Assembly: GCA_024663395.1 (NCBI GenBank)
Contig: JANFAH010000014.1
Span: 62,001 to 126,000, forward strand
DNA from: Pisolithus tinctorius
Taxonomy: Eukaryota > Basidiomycota > Agaricomycetes > Boletales > Pisolithaceae
Direction of reading: 5' to 3'
DNA: 64,000 nucleotides
Part shown: in pieces, positions 10,651 to 23,166 of the stretch
How positions within the stretch are numbered: position 1 is the stretch's first letter
Layout of the letters: every line of letters starts with the position of its first letter
Position numbers and translations under genes: made by a program
Notes under the pieces: model-generated
Database searches by the model: none
The model's input: only the letters and a program-made list of their open reading frames with translations
What the model was told of the DNA's origin: nothing

Positions 10651-13152
10651 TATGCAGAAATGTCCCGTTACCCCGGCAAGCACGGGAGGGCAGTAAGGGC
10701 CAGTATATGAACAGTTCTGCTTCATTGACCGGTGTTAAATCGGACGCCGGTGTCATTACGTGTGGATTTACTACCTGCTTTCCAAGTAGCATTGCAGCCC
10801 GACGACAGGGTGACCTGCGGGGGCACATGTGGCGCAGACCAGATGTTTAAATTAAAGCTCAAATATTAAATTGTCCTGGGTTTCAGAAGAGAAGAGCAAT
10901 GGGAACTGCAAAGGAACCCGTCGGACGACAGTACTTACTTCAGCCCAAGGTTGAGATCCAACACTGTCATTTAAGAAGCCTGGTTGACCAGGTCCCCTAA
11001 CGCGCCCTCGTCGGTGAGGCCATAGTGTCAATTGGGGGTTGACATTCTCTATGCGATTTATGGCGCAAAAGCTGATGGTGAGGTCCGTATCAACGGGAAA
11101 GCTCCCCAAGGGGTTGTTGTCGCCTCAATCTATATAATCAACTTTGACCGATCGTGGGCTGTAGTCACGTCCTTTCCTCAGTGACAAACTTACAGTCTTC
11201 TTTTCAACTAGGTCATCGAACTGTGAAACCGAATAAGCTCCAAGGTGGTGGATGACGAGAAATATACACCGTCGAGAGAGGGCAAGGATACATCCAATCC
11301 AGGCACATCTTCAAGTTGGAAAATGTCGATTATTAAGACAACAACGACTCGCACGAGGCGGGGTACTACGGCGGGCGCGAAGACGGAGGAGATAGAGGGG
11401 GGAGAAGACTGGAAATGTGAAGACCGGGACTACGAGGGCGACAACGCAAACTATTTCGACGTGTTACAACGTGCGATCCGGGGCGGGGTCTCTCGTGTGA
11501 ACTAGATGTACACTGTACTTCTCTACACTTCAGACGAGCGACAGATCACTAGGTTTGTGTCGTACAAAGGGTGGTGGGGAACCGAAGTCAGCGACGGGAA
11601 CGCATCTGCGAGACATCAGGCAGTAGTAGCTCATTTCACGAGAAACGTTTGATTTGGCCGTTTGTATGACGAAGGTGGAAAGTACCGGATCTTGCGTGAT
11701 GTGGTGGTGGCTATTGTGGAGGTGCGACTGTTGTCTGATGTGGAACTTCCGCCAGCAGGTGGAGGAGAATTAGGAAATACACAGTAAGAAAGGTGTCGGC
11801 ATGGACTGTGAGGTAAAACAGGGGTGGGACGTAATCGACGGGTGAGCTGACCACACGGCTAGTGATCAGACAGGAAGAGTTGAGTCAGTGGCTCATCAGT
11901 CGTGTGTACTGAGTGCATGGATACACACATACAGGACTCGGCGCAGGGTCCCCGGACGTTCCATAATGACGCACACAAAGCACCGGGTACCTTGGCGCGC
12001 TGGCAATAATCGTCTGACGCCCTTCCTGAACGATCGTAACGTTAAGGATCCTATTGGAGTCTGTGACCTCCATATGGCTTATCAAAAGCCGTCAGGAGCA
12101 TGGTCAGAGAAATGGCCTTTCGCTTCCAAGCCTTTGGGTAATGACAAGTCAAAATGGTGACGCCAGTGGGCCAACCATGGACTTCATATTGCAGAAACCA
12201 GGGTGTACGAAGGCGACCTAAGGTCAATGGTGTGGCATCATGGCCTCAGCCCTAGACACGTCCATAGGCGAAATAGCTTTGCAAAGAGGGTCTACCACGA
12301 TCGATGACGAATCGAAGGTCGCTGGACATTGTTCTCATCGTCTCCGCCAAATGCGGAACAAGATGTATTGAGCGTGTGGTGTGTGCTGGATTCAGAGTCA
12401 GCTATTCCAAAATTTACTTGTAACCTGGAATGCGCCAACTCAACTGACATCAGTACAGCGTTAAAACGGCTCGGTAACATCTAGACACTAGCAACTCGCG
12501 AGGCAAGCCCCGCACATGCAACAGAGTAAGGGTACCAAACTGTCAAATACCAGATAAGCAAACAGCGACCACATCCCCGTGCCACGGTATCCACGTGGCA
12601 CCAGGGTGATATTGTTGTCCAAGGCAATCCGGGCTGTGGAACGGCAGGGAACTCAGCATGGAAGATATTCAAAGGTCGCTGGAAATCTGTGATAGGGTAG
12701 GCGTCGGGGCTTGAGAGTGTGATTAGGTTACGTTGAGCAAGGTGTCAGCAAATTTGACCGCCGTAGCCATTTGCCAACGTACCAGCGTGTTCTCTAACCG
12801 CGCCTATGGTGACCCCTGAGCCAACTAGGATCTAGTTATTGAGGATATCGACACTTGATATATCCGGACACGGTGCAGTAGTATAACGGGAATCAAGCGA
12901 GGCGCCCGCGACCCGGATGTGTCTTATCAATGGGTGAGACCTTGGTTTTGATGAGGCCAAGAAAGGGGGTACCGGCGAGTGCGGAGCCCAAGGATCTGAT
13001 GGGACCGAATGCGGGGTGGAGGGATTGATACATGTGCTGAATATTTTTCTGGGATTAGACGGTTGTATACGTCACCAAGTCTTCCTTTGACACGTCTCCG
13101 CCAACCCTTACCCTGCTTATGCGTGACTTCGTGCAGACGAATACCAAGAACT
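10651..13152. other. gene-poor stretch between HET copies 2 and 3
   Basis: No protein family is recognised on either strand; open frames are short and without motifs. The stretch 12250-12480 is homologous to 22195-22420, and 12900-13150 to 22740-22990 and to about 4180-4470, so the right third is upstream sequence of the HET unit. Around 10650-12200 I see no repeats or gene remnants that I can name. Confidence 0.5.
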
Positions 13153-14341
13153 GCCATCAGCAAATGCGTCCAAATCCAGTAGTGTCTAGCAAAGCCCGGC
13201 AGAACCCGGTGTGACTTGCATGCCCTTGCAGGCCCTCGTTAAGCCTAGTAAGAGCAACCAAAGTGAACGGACGAACTTGCTGAGTACTGCTAGACGTCGA
13301 GGGTGGCTTATCAGGTCTAGCTAGATAGCGAGGGTGGTGTACTAGGTGTAGCCAGATGATGATTTCCTAAAGTTCGAATTCCGTTCTTCTCCGGGTTCTC
13401 TCCACCCCCAAGTCCTCCCAACACATGTTCGTCATCTGAACCACTGACACTGTCTCCATCCTCATCCACAATGGTGACTTCCAAGCCTCTGTATCCATGC
13501 TCATTCACCTCATCAACCAGGTTATCAGGGATGAAAGTGCTCGTGCTCTTCGTGTGTAGAACCTTCAGATGGACTCACTACAATGGCAAACAAGGTTAGT
13601 TGTATGCGCATATAGTCGATGTACTAACATTTATTTGCAGTTGATAAGTGGTATGAGTGACTCAACGTCCAATGCTCGATGGATCTCAATTCGGTGAAGC
13701 ATGCAGGTTTAGCATACATTTCTCCCCCTTGTACACATCACCCCTGGATGCCTTTTAACGAACGTTTGCCCATTACTTTTACCCCCCGAAGACCCTGACC
13801 GTGCACCCCCCAAGCCGTCGCCATGCACTCGTAGTAACTTGAGTCTCCAAGACATTTCGCGTGCCCTCGATTTTGGGCTGATGAAATTGTCTGGCGGTGA
13901 TCCTCAACACTGGTCAACTCTTCACTCAATCCTGTCTTTTTGGTGGGTAACATGGAGGGGCTCTTGTCTCGCCTTCAGCTCTGGGAAAGAGTCGTCCGAC
14001 ATTCTCCCGTTTGAAATCCGGTTAAACTTCATGTGTGACAACAAAAAATTGTTATTTTTGCTAATATAATGTCAAATGCGAGTTCCTATTACAAACGGTG
14101 TGAACTTAGTAAGCCCTGGCAAGGCATACAAGGGCTAGCAAGGCCAGGCAATGCGTACTGGGCCTGGCAAGGCCTTGTAGATTATGCTATGCTGGCAGTA
14201 CCTAGCTAGTTGAAGTGTTTTTGTCTTAGTTACTGATAGGCCTCGTAGCATCTACTAGGCATAGCACTTGCTATTAAGGCCTATTAATGCCTAGCTAGGT
14301 CTAGCAACGCCTCACTAGATTTAGACACTTTTGCTGATGGC
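13153..14341. mobile_element. candidate non-autonomous DNA element with inverted ends
   Basis: The HET upstream homology seen at copies 2 and 4 is interrupted here by about 1.2 kb and resumes at about 14342 (GATTGAAGAAGACGATGTGAC compared with copy 4 at 23023). The two ends are inverted: GCCATCAGCAAA at 13153-13164 and its exact reverse complement at 14330-14341, each followed inward by AGTGTCTA (16 bases further in on the left). Inside, especially 14100-14330, many degenerate copies of GCCTAGCAAGGC-like words occur in both orientations, as in subterminal repeats. No transposase frame is present. The family is unknown, and a clear target-site duplication was not found. Confidence 0.45.
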
Positions 14342-14442
14342 ACCGAATGTTCGTTGATTGAAGAAGACGATGTGACTACGACCCATATTACGGATTTGTT
14401 TACCTGTATTTGTAACTAGGGTGGTGAGAGGGTGGGTCGGTG

Positions 14443-17400
14443 ATGAGATGCTTGCCTTTATACCACGATCGGTTTATCTGCTGTACTACGTTCCTGCACC
14501 GTCGCACGTTAGCCGCTGCGGGTACGTTGCGGGCGGCTGGAAGGACAGTATCCGCGGCCTCTGATTCTCACGACGAATTGACTGCGTTGGCGGGCTTGCC
14601 AGCGACGACGATGGGTATGTACCAGAGTCAGAGAGGCTGAGGCAGCCCTATTGACAGTTCGTTGTGGTGGTTAAGATGCAAAACGGATTGAAATTGTATC
14701 TCAGAGTGATGCATGGGCAATCACCTTTGTGGACGAAAGTCAGGTCGTTGGAGGATATGCGAACGGTGATATTCGCCGATGGAAGATTGAAGACAGTCAG
14801 CAACAGGGTCCAACCATGAGAGCAGGTGGAAATATTGTGGAGTCTGCTGTCATTTCAAAGGATGGCCGGTGGATAGTGTCTGGAGATCGCGGAAACAAGG
14901 CAATCGTCTGGAGCGCAGCGACTCATGAAAAAGTGCGCGAGTTCACAGAACCCAATTTCTGGGTATTGGGGGGTCGATATCTCGAGCGACTGTACTAAAA
15001 TTGCCTTTGCTGACTGGCACAACGTCGAGATATTCAGTCTCACTTCCGGTGTTCGACTGCTTCCTCCCCTCCCACACACTAATGTTGTTGGCGTAAAGTT
15101 CTCACCAGACGGTAGTCGATTTGCTACCGCCTCGCAGACCAAAGGTTTCCGCATCTACAACACCCACAGTGGCGACATCTTGTTCGATTCAGGTCAAAAC
15201 AGTTCAAGCGGGCCACGCATTCCATTGGCCTGGTCGTCTGATGGCCAGCAGCTGTTTATATCAGGGACAGGCAAGATGACCTGTTTCGACCTGCCCAAGT
15301 TTTCTTCCGCAGAATGGTTGATCCATGAAAACCAACCGGTCTACATAGCATCCAACGGCAAGTTTATTGCGTGTGCCGCAGGCCCTTCAGTTTCGTTATG
15401 GGATTGTGTGTCCCACCAGCAGATCAGTAGCACTGTCACACACACTGGAAGAATTCAATACGTCGCTCTCTCACCAAGCGGGGGGTATCTCGCATGTAGT
15501 CATGGCAGGAATATCACAGTTCACAATCTCAGAGATATCCTTTCCCATAAATATTTCGACCGTGGTGTAAGTATACCTCTGCTCATGAAGCAAGTCGCAT
15601 CGCTAATAGCCATTATCTTGTGTAATGTTTTGATGCATCAACAGTCCTACGCTTCTCAGCTTCCGCTCGTACGGGTGAGTGATAAGACCTTCGAGTCATG
15701 GACACGGGACGACCCGACGAACACCGAAGTGCTGCTGTCGGAGGAGATCACAACTGCCTCGATTCCTAGACAGTACGTGCTGGAAAATCGCGCTCTTGTA
15801 AGAGCACGTTCGAAAAATTTGGAACCTGCGCTAGAGGACGCAAAGGAGGTCCGTCTGCTATAACTTTACTACTTCGTGCGCATGTTTGTTCACATGCACC
15901 TCAAGTCCCTCCGGCTTCAGCCATCACCTATTGGCTACATTGCAATGGCAGTTGCTCTACTTGGCCAGGGCGATCGGGAGGGTGCGCTATGGACATTCGA
16001 CTTCGCCTCTCATGACTGTGAGCTGCATGACATCAAATTCCTCTTGCTACTGAAGGTGCGCGATGTGAACTAGATCATTCCTGTGATTAATCTGCGCTCC
16101 GCCCAGTCGATTCTTGTGTTTGAATCCGGAAATCAAGAAGAGGTGATAACGCGCGCAGAGCACCTTACTATAAGAGCAGACCATCAGAACGGTGACGCCA
16201 ACGCCTACCTTTGCACCCAGGCACGTGCTTCACATCATCTAGACATGCGAGTATAACTGCTGATGCATTCTCCAGGTCCTTGCAGTTATGTACATGAAAA
16301 ACGGGAATTACAGATGTGCGATACCGTTGATCGAGCGTGCGAAGACTTTGGCCCCCAAGGACAAACATTGTCCTCCACTCCAGTCGATCTCACTCGTGGG
16401 TCTTCTGCTGTCACTATCCATTAACCTGACCCACCATGAAGATATTTGGTTGGAGTTTCATTGGACTGGACATCGTTCCACAGCAACGTCTGTGTGAAAG
16501 CCTTTATGCTGAAGGACGTGCGATGGAAGCTGTGGAGATTTTCCTCAACATCATCCGGACATCGGATGAAGAGATCCTGAGGAGCAAGGCAAATGCAGAC
16601 TGGATTGTAGGTATGTCTTGTAGCCGCTAATCTGGCTAATCTGCACATTAATGTCCATCGTCAGACTTCACAAAGAAATGTACTACCATACTTCAGCACG
16701 TTGGTGACGATGCCTTTGGAACTGGAAAACATGATAGCACAATAGCACAGTACTCTTCTGCGTTCCCCTTATGTCCTCCAAGCCCTGCAGGTCTATTTAT
16801 CAAGTCGGGCAGAGCTCGAGCGACAAGAGGGTTATGGGAGGATGCACTGCAGGACGCGAATAATGTATGTGTGATATCCTTCTTGCACGAGTCGGTCCTT
16901 ATGATTGCCGTATAGGCAGTCAAAGCAGACCCTTCCTGCCCTTGGGGCTACGAAACCAAGCATGTAGCACTTCATGGAGCAAAACGGTATGACGAAGCGA
17001 TTGATGCTTTCAAGTCTATGCTGCACGTAATCGAACAGTCTCATGATCCTGCAACTAGGAGTATGTACCTCATGTGTCTATCTAATTCCGGCAAATGACG
17101 ATTTCACAGAACTGCGCAAGAACTATGTTTCTCCTCTGGAGACCATTACAGCTATTGGTCCTGTCATCCACAGCATCCTTAACAGCTGCCCCCTGGTTGT
17201 CATCAACGTCACCACTGGTTGCCTTTGTGACCGTCCTGAGCGGATCCGTATCTTCAAGGCTCACCCGTTGTTCAAAGAGCTTGTTTCATCCATCACAAAA
17301 GAAGTGGATAATGAGCGGATCCTACAAGTGGTTGCAAGGTTCTTCGGATATGTCATGTTCTCACACGCATGGCAGGGGAATGAACCATCATTCCAGGACG

Positions 17401-18752
17401 TCAATGCAGTTGAATCCAAATCCGTGTGGCAACTCCCCAACACGCCCCTAAACGAGAAGTTGCGCAACTTCTGCAAGGAGACGCGCAGACTTGGTTACAA
17501 TTGGGCATGGTCCGATACATGTTGTATCGACAAGTCCACAAGTTCTATCCTTAATCAATCTCTCACATCTATGTATAAATGGTATGCGAATTCAGCTGCC
17601 ACACTCGTGTTCCTCGCCGGCGTAGCGCATCCATCCAAGCCTGGTGACCTCGCGCATAGTTTATGGATGACGCGAGCATGGACTTTACAAGAGCTTCTCT
17701 CACCGAAAGTTATCTTTTTCTATGATGCCCAGTGGAAATTATACCTCGGCGATACCAGTGCGAATCACAAGGAATCCCCGGAGATCATGCAAGAACTAGC
17801 AGATGCTATCAAAGTTCCCCGTGGAACTATCGTCACGTTTTCTCCAGACGATCTCGGGGTGCGCGAGAAACTTCGTCTAGCTTCGACGCGCAACGCGACG
17901 GTCGAGGAAGACGTCGCATACTCTCTCATTGGTATATTCAAGTCGGATATTAGGCCTCTCTACGGTGAAGGACCCGACGCTCTTGGACATCTCTTGGAGG
18001 AGATAGTGGCTCGCTCCGGCGAGGTCTCCGTGCTTGCGTGGTCAGGACAGTCATCGTCATACAACAGTTGTCTCCCGGCTTCCCTTTCCACTTACAGTCA
18101 AACTCCCTACAACTCTCCGCCACTCGAAGGGGAAGAAATGGAAACATGCATCACAAAGTTACGCGGCAAGTTACCGCAGCAAGAAGCCCTGAGTATCTGT
18201 AATCAGATCAACATTCTTCCACCCGCCCGTTTTGGGAACCGACGTCTACATCTTCCATGCATCGTTTTCTCTGTCAGAAGACTCGGTATCCGCGAGCTAC
18301 GGAGAGGCGATGAGAAGCTATATCATGCCAGAGTATCGGCGCTGGGGAGAGTAGAGTTTACAACGGCAGATGATCTGCCGGTGAATGAGCCCCACAAATT
18401 TGTCTTCGTGCATCCGTGGATTCGTCATATCCGGGGTCCCAGCAGCGGAATTACCATTACCTGGGGAGGTGGCTCGGAGTCTGATACTGACCTTGAAGCA
18501 GATTTGGATGACGATGCTGAATGGGATGAAGTTCTGCCATTGCACGCTGTTCCCGTACCTCAGGTTGACGACTATACCCGGGCACTACAGATGGTTGCTC
18601 GCCTCGGACAGCCGTTCAATGCCTTGCTTCTCGTACAGCAAGTGAATGGAGAGTACAAGAGGGTCGCTGCTGAGCACGAGATTGTCGTCTCGGGACTCGG
18701 AACCAACGTCACTTCGAAGGACATCCTGGCGACAGTCTTGGAAATCCTTTAA
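14443..18752 (+). pseudogene. WD40-TPR-HET protein, copy 3 (frameshifted)
   Basis: The exon set matches copies 2 and 4 junction by junction (14676-15566, 15660-15848, 15906-16055, 16107-16220, 16276-16395, 16442-16610, 16665-16864, 16916-17060, 17110-18752), and exons 3 to 10 have exactly the same lengths as in copy 4. The WD40 exon has one base too many: the G run at 14968-14973 shifts FWVLG out of frame just before VDISSDCTKI, and translation would stop about ten codons later. Everything downstream is open and intact, including SHAWQGNEP, SDTCCIDK and WTLQELL. Because it is a single indel in a homopolymer, an assembly error is possible; in that case this is a working gene. Its start is uncertain (ATG at 14443 is in frame). 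The fifth shared intron uses a GC donor (CAG|GCACGT). Confidence 0.75.
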
Positions 18753-21681
18753 CATGTGCAGCTTAGCTTCTGTATTTTACAGCTGGACCATCTCTAGTCC
18801 CTTGTTGGTCGTTTTTCGTTTCGTGTTATTTCTGTTGTTTTGTTTGTTACATTGAGACGGAGACGGAGACGGAGATTCCAGAGCGCTCGGGCCCAATTGG
18901 AGGTCTGTTCATACTCATGTGCCGTAGATAATGACAGTCTTTACAACTTTTCCTTCCATCAACACTTGTAGCTATACTTCTGCTATACGTACATCGTCCT
19001 AACAATCCGGACCTCGCAACTTTTGCTGCTTATTTACTTGCAAGATTTCGGACTCATTATGTAATTCTTTGGCAGTACGAATTTTTGGCGCGACGTGCAT
19101 GGTTCTGGCAATGGTAGGTGTTTATAGCACCCACAGAATTCGTTATAAGATGGGCTGATGGCCCAGACCGCATCTTTCCAGATCACTAATATACGAGTGG
19201 CTTGCGAGAGTAGGCTACTGGGGCCTGCCACGAAAAACACCCTCTTTTGTTTTTCAGAAACATCCCCTCACTGATGGAATTTAGAACAGAGTGAAAGTGC
19301 AATTCTATACAACCTCTGCATACTTGGGTTATAATCTCGGCACTAAGGAAGTGGGGTGCAGCCACGAGCATATGTAAGTGCTGTCTGACTAAGTACCTCA
19401 TGTTCTACACGAGTATACCGCTCAATCGATATCCCAACACTCACTTGCTATGATGTGCTCCACCGTAAAAATTTACCTCCTTTTTCTCTACGCTTCAATA
19501 GCAGGTCTGTTATGACAGGTAAACGTTTCCCGTAGATAGCAGCATTGTCCTCATGCCCCATGTCAGGTTCAATTGGCGCCATTGCTCAGAGGGCACAGTT
19601 TGACGAGTTTATAGGTCGCCTTTAATTCAACAGGAATGCTAGGGATATGTTTATTGTATTCTACGCTATACATCAATTTCATCCCTATGCGTTGGTTAGT
19701 CGCTGATTTGTTATCTCTCAAGTACACCATCGTGGGCTCATTTTTGCAATTAGAGTTGTCGTATTGGCCTCTACGTCTCTGTGAATTAGCCCTCCGCAGC
19801 ATTCGTGGCACTGGTCTCATCACCGTGGACATCATCACCAGGTTCTTAAATGCATATGGTTCATCATGACTTCACGGTAGCCTTGCTTGGCTCACTCCTT
19901 CTACCGTCGAAGCCGCTAATGGGATTGTTCTTGCTCTAGGATGCTTTTCGTACCACGCTCACCGCCATGGTTGGTGTACAGGGTCGCTTCGATGAAGTAA
20001 AATCTGTTCTTCAACAACATAGGGACTCGGCGGATGTCGAAGACGAACGTCTGAGTATGAGGGGAAACCTTGAAGATGAAAGCACGCCACCGCCACAGCA
20101 TCTTCAGTGAATCTTCAGTGAAGAGGTATATCAGACGGAGCATCCTTGGTACCTTCACGATGGCTTTCATGATGTTGTTTGAGGTAAAAAACATTCATCT
20201 AGTCTTTGCGCTGACTCACTTACACCGTAAATTGATACTCTACTTTGTTATGTGCTAATTCTGTTCGTTCACGCAGGTTTTCCATCTCAGCGCGTATCCT
20301 TCCTCACGTTTGGCCTATCTGGTGTTATCAACTTATTGTATACCACCCGCCCTGTGGCGGGGGCATAAATGGAGTCGTAGAATTCCCTGTTTACTGGGAG
20401 TGTTCGAGCCACCAACCTCTCCCAGTACATATTTCGATGCTTAGAGTACATACTACAAGAATCGCCGAAGAAGCTTTTATACATTGATGAGGTGGACCAC
20501 ATGCAAACAAAATGCGAATGATAGGTACTGAAGCCACAACATACCATGGGTTGCAATTTCATGGGCCAGTTGTACTGCGGACGGACAGACAGTCGAGTCA
20601 CTTGCTATGACTCTTGTGCATTGCGACAGCTGAGGCTGTCGAAGTTGGTTTCGCATGGACTTCATCCTCTGAGCTGCATCCGCCCCCCGACCCCTGAGAA
20701 GACGTACACTTGATTGTGTCTGGGTTACCAAACGAGGAGGCATCCATAGCTTTGATAAAACCGCTGAAAAGGCGAGAGTCGTTAATTGTTAATCGTGAGA
20801 TAAAAATTCGAGGCCTGGTGCCGTCTTAGTACGAACCGCTGTGTTGCATCGACGTAATGTTCCATGTCGAATCGTTTGTTGGTCTTGATAGAGACTCCAC
20901 TGTCAGATATGGATATTCCTCGGTTTTTGAGTCTACCACGTGGATATAGAAAAGATACAAGTCAGACTCCTTGTACTAGGACTAGGCACACGCAAAACTC
21001 ACGATTCCTTGGTTACTTCAACGGTGGACGAAATACGCCTTGCAAAATATATGATAGCTAGGATCATGCCAACGAAGATCATGGTAGTCTTGTAACATTG
21101 TGTTCCATGTTTCAATGACGTGTGGGTGGGTGGCTAATTTCGATGATTTACAAGCTACTCACGACAGACAAAGAAAATACGTCGATCCTTGTCCTCAAGT
21201 CAATCGTAGGTTCCTGGCAGACAACGATCTACTTACCATCTAGCCATGACGTCGTTAAAAAAGGGTGATAGGGTCTTCACAGGATATTTACGGTATTATG
21301 GGCGTTTAGGCAAGGCGTTTGTGAACAGAATCGCAATTTGCAAACCAGGAACGCAGCGGCGCTTTAGGGAAATCTCAGGGCGACGAGCGTGGATGTCGCG
21401 AAGTGACATTGGCATGGATGGAAGTGACTCACAGCCACCTGCGGTGACGTCATCATGTTCCTACGGCTGGGGCAAACTTCGTCTAACGGTACCTGTTGTG
21501 GGATGGAGTAAGAGGTTGATGTTTTGCTGGTGCAAGCTGTGCATTACTGGATCTCTATACGAGCTAAGTCATACATTAAATTGCAATGCTGCCCAACTCA
21601 GTATCCATCACTATCAAGTACACTTGACGCTGGAGGAAAATCCACATGTCAAGGATTGTCAAGGGTTGGGGAATGTGTTGG
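18753..21681. other. gene-poor insertion-rich interval after HET copy 3
   Basis: The first 250 bases parallel the 3' flank of copy 4 (for example 18900-18950 with 27425-27460). From about 18990 to 21640 the sequence has no counterpart after copy 4, where only about 0.8 kb separates the HET stop from RRP42, so roughly 2 kb was inserted here. A short GACGGA repeat lies at 18854-18873. Open frames on both strands are short and show no motif I recognise. Confidence 0.5.
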
Positions 21682-22150
21682 TTATCGTCGCCGCCTGCCA
21701 TAGAATGTCTCCCGTGGCATTGGTGCTCCTACGCGCTTCCTCTTCTGCAGGCTTCGCTTCCAGTCCAGTCCATACATTTCAGCTATATTGTTCCGAATCC
21801 TATCGTGAGTGAATGCACGCATGCGTCATCAAATCATAAAATTCCATGCACCACTCGCCTTCAACAACACTCTAATCTGTGACAAGTCGGATGCGCCCGC
21901 ACCCACCATCCTCATGCCATGTAACGTGGGTTTGCTTCCTAGAAATGAAAACATAGTACGTAGCCTTAATGGGACTGCGGACTCCTCCTGGGATGCTGCA
22001 TCAAGGAAATGAACAGTGGGAAGCCGTGAAAGGTCGTAGTATGGATCTAATATTGTGGAAAGCGGAAAGGTGGCATACCATGTTCAGGGTAATACAAACA
22101 GGTCAGAAATCCCTCGCCTCAAGCACCCATCCTTCGTCCCAGTAGTCACA
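21682..22150 (-). pseudogene. partial, broken copy of exosome gene RRP42
   Basis: On the minus strand this matches the last exon, the intron before it, the third exon, the intron before that and the end of exon 2 of the intact RRP42 at 28068-29347. The order and the stop codon (21682-21684) are preserved, but the upstream half of the gene is missing and the exon-2 remnant has an in-frame TGA where the intact gene has TGG. Its position downstream of HET copy 3 mirrors that of the intact gene downstream of copy 4, so it was carried along by the HET duplication. Confidence 0.85.
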
Positions 22151-23166
22151 GATGACATGTTGCTGTGTACGCAGGCCTAAAACCAATGGCGGTGCATCTT
22201 GAACTCAATCGACCGATGACGCATCAAAGATCACTGGACATGGTTCCCATCGTATCCGCCGAATGCTGAACAGGAAAATCCATTGCGCGTGGTGTGTGTG
22301 CCGGATTCAAGGCCAGCTACTTGAAAATTCACTTGTACCCTGGAGCGCTCACCCGACATTAGTACAACGTTGAAATATCGTTGCAACATATAGAGGCTAG
22401 CAACTCGCGAAGCAGGCAACCGCGCCTGTAACCTAGTAAGGGTACGAAACCGTCAAATTCAAGAAAGCATGCATAGAAGGCATTTAAAGGTCACTGGAAA
22501 TCTGTGATAGGGTAGACGTTGGTGCATGAGGGGGCGATTAGATTACATTGAGCAAGGTGACAGGAAATGAAGCTGCCGTAGCAATTTGTCGACGTACCAG
22601 GGTGTTCCCTAACTACACCCATTATGATCCCGGCGCCAATCGGGATCTCGTTGTTGAGGGTAATCGACATTTGACATATTCGGATACGGTGCAGCAGTAG
22701 AATTGAATCGAGAATTGAAAAAGGCACCAGCGACTCGCATGCGTTATATCATGATTGTGTGAGGCCTTGGTTTTGTCGGCAAGATTCGATCCCGGTGAAG
22801 GGGATACGGTGGAGCCTAAAGATCTGTCAGGACCGAATGTGGGGTGGATGGCATTGATACATGCACTGGATATTGTTCCGGGATTGATGATTGCATACGT
22901 CACTGCGTTTTCCTTTGCAACGTGTCTGCCAACCCTCCCGCTGCTTCATGCAGACGAATCCGCCGGATGTTGTGGAGGCATGTAATCAGGCTAGCTCAGG
23001 GAGCGCCACTGCCAAATATTCATTGACTGAAGAACACGATGTGACTCCGGTAGCGTGACTGATCTGTATCGATCTTGGGGAACGCATAGACCATACTTAT
23101 AGATTGGGTGCCACGAGTGAGCCTGCGATACATCGTTCTTTTCCCCGCTAAATTTCAGGATAGGCT
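22151..23166. other. upstream region of HET copy 4
   Basis: No gene is seen. The segments 22195-22420 and 22740-22990 recur before copy 3 (12290-12480 and 12900-13150) and in part before copy 2 (4180-4500). The likely promoter of copy 4 lies within. Confidence 0.5.

Noticed and set aside
11245..11505. Plus-strand frame of 86 codons as a small gene
   Set aside because: Charged low-complexity composition, no recognisable motif, no splice continuation and no counterpart in the other HET flanks.
20287..20743. Two overlapping minus-strand frames as a gene remnant
   Set aside because: Some short hydrophobic stretches look protein-like, but I could not match them to any family or build a spliced frame.
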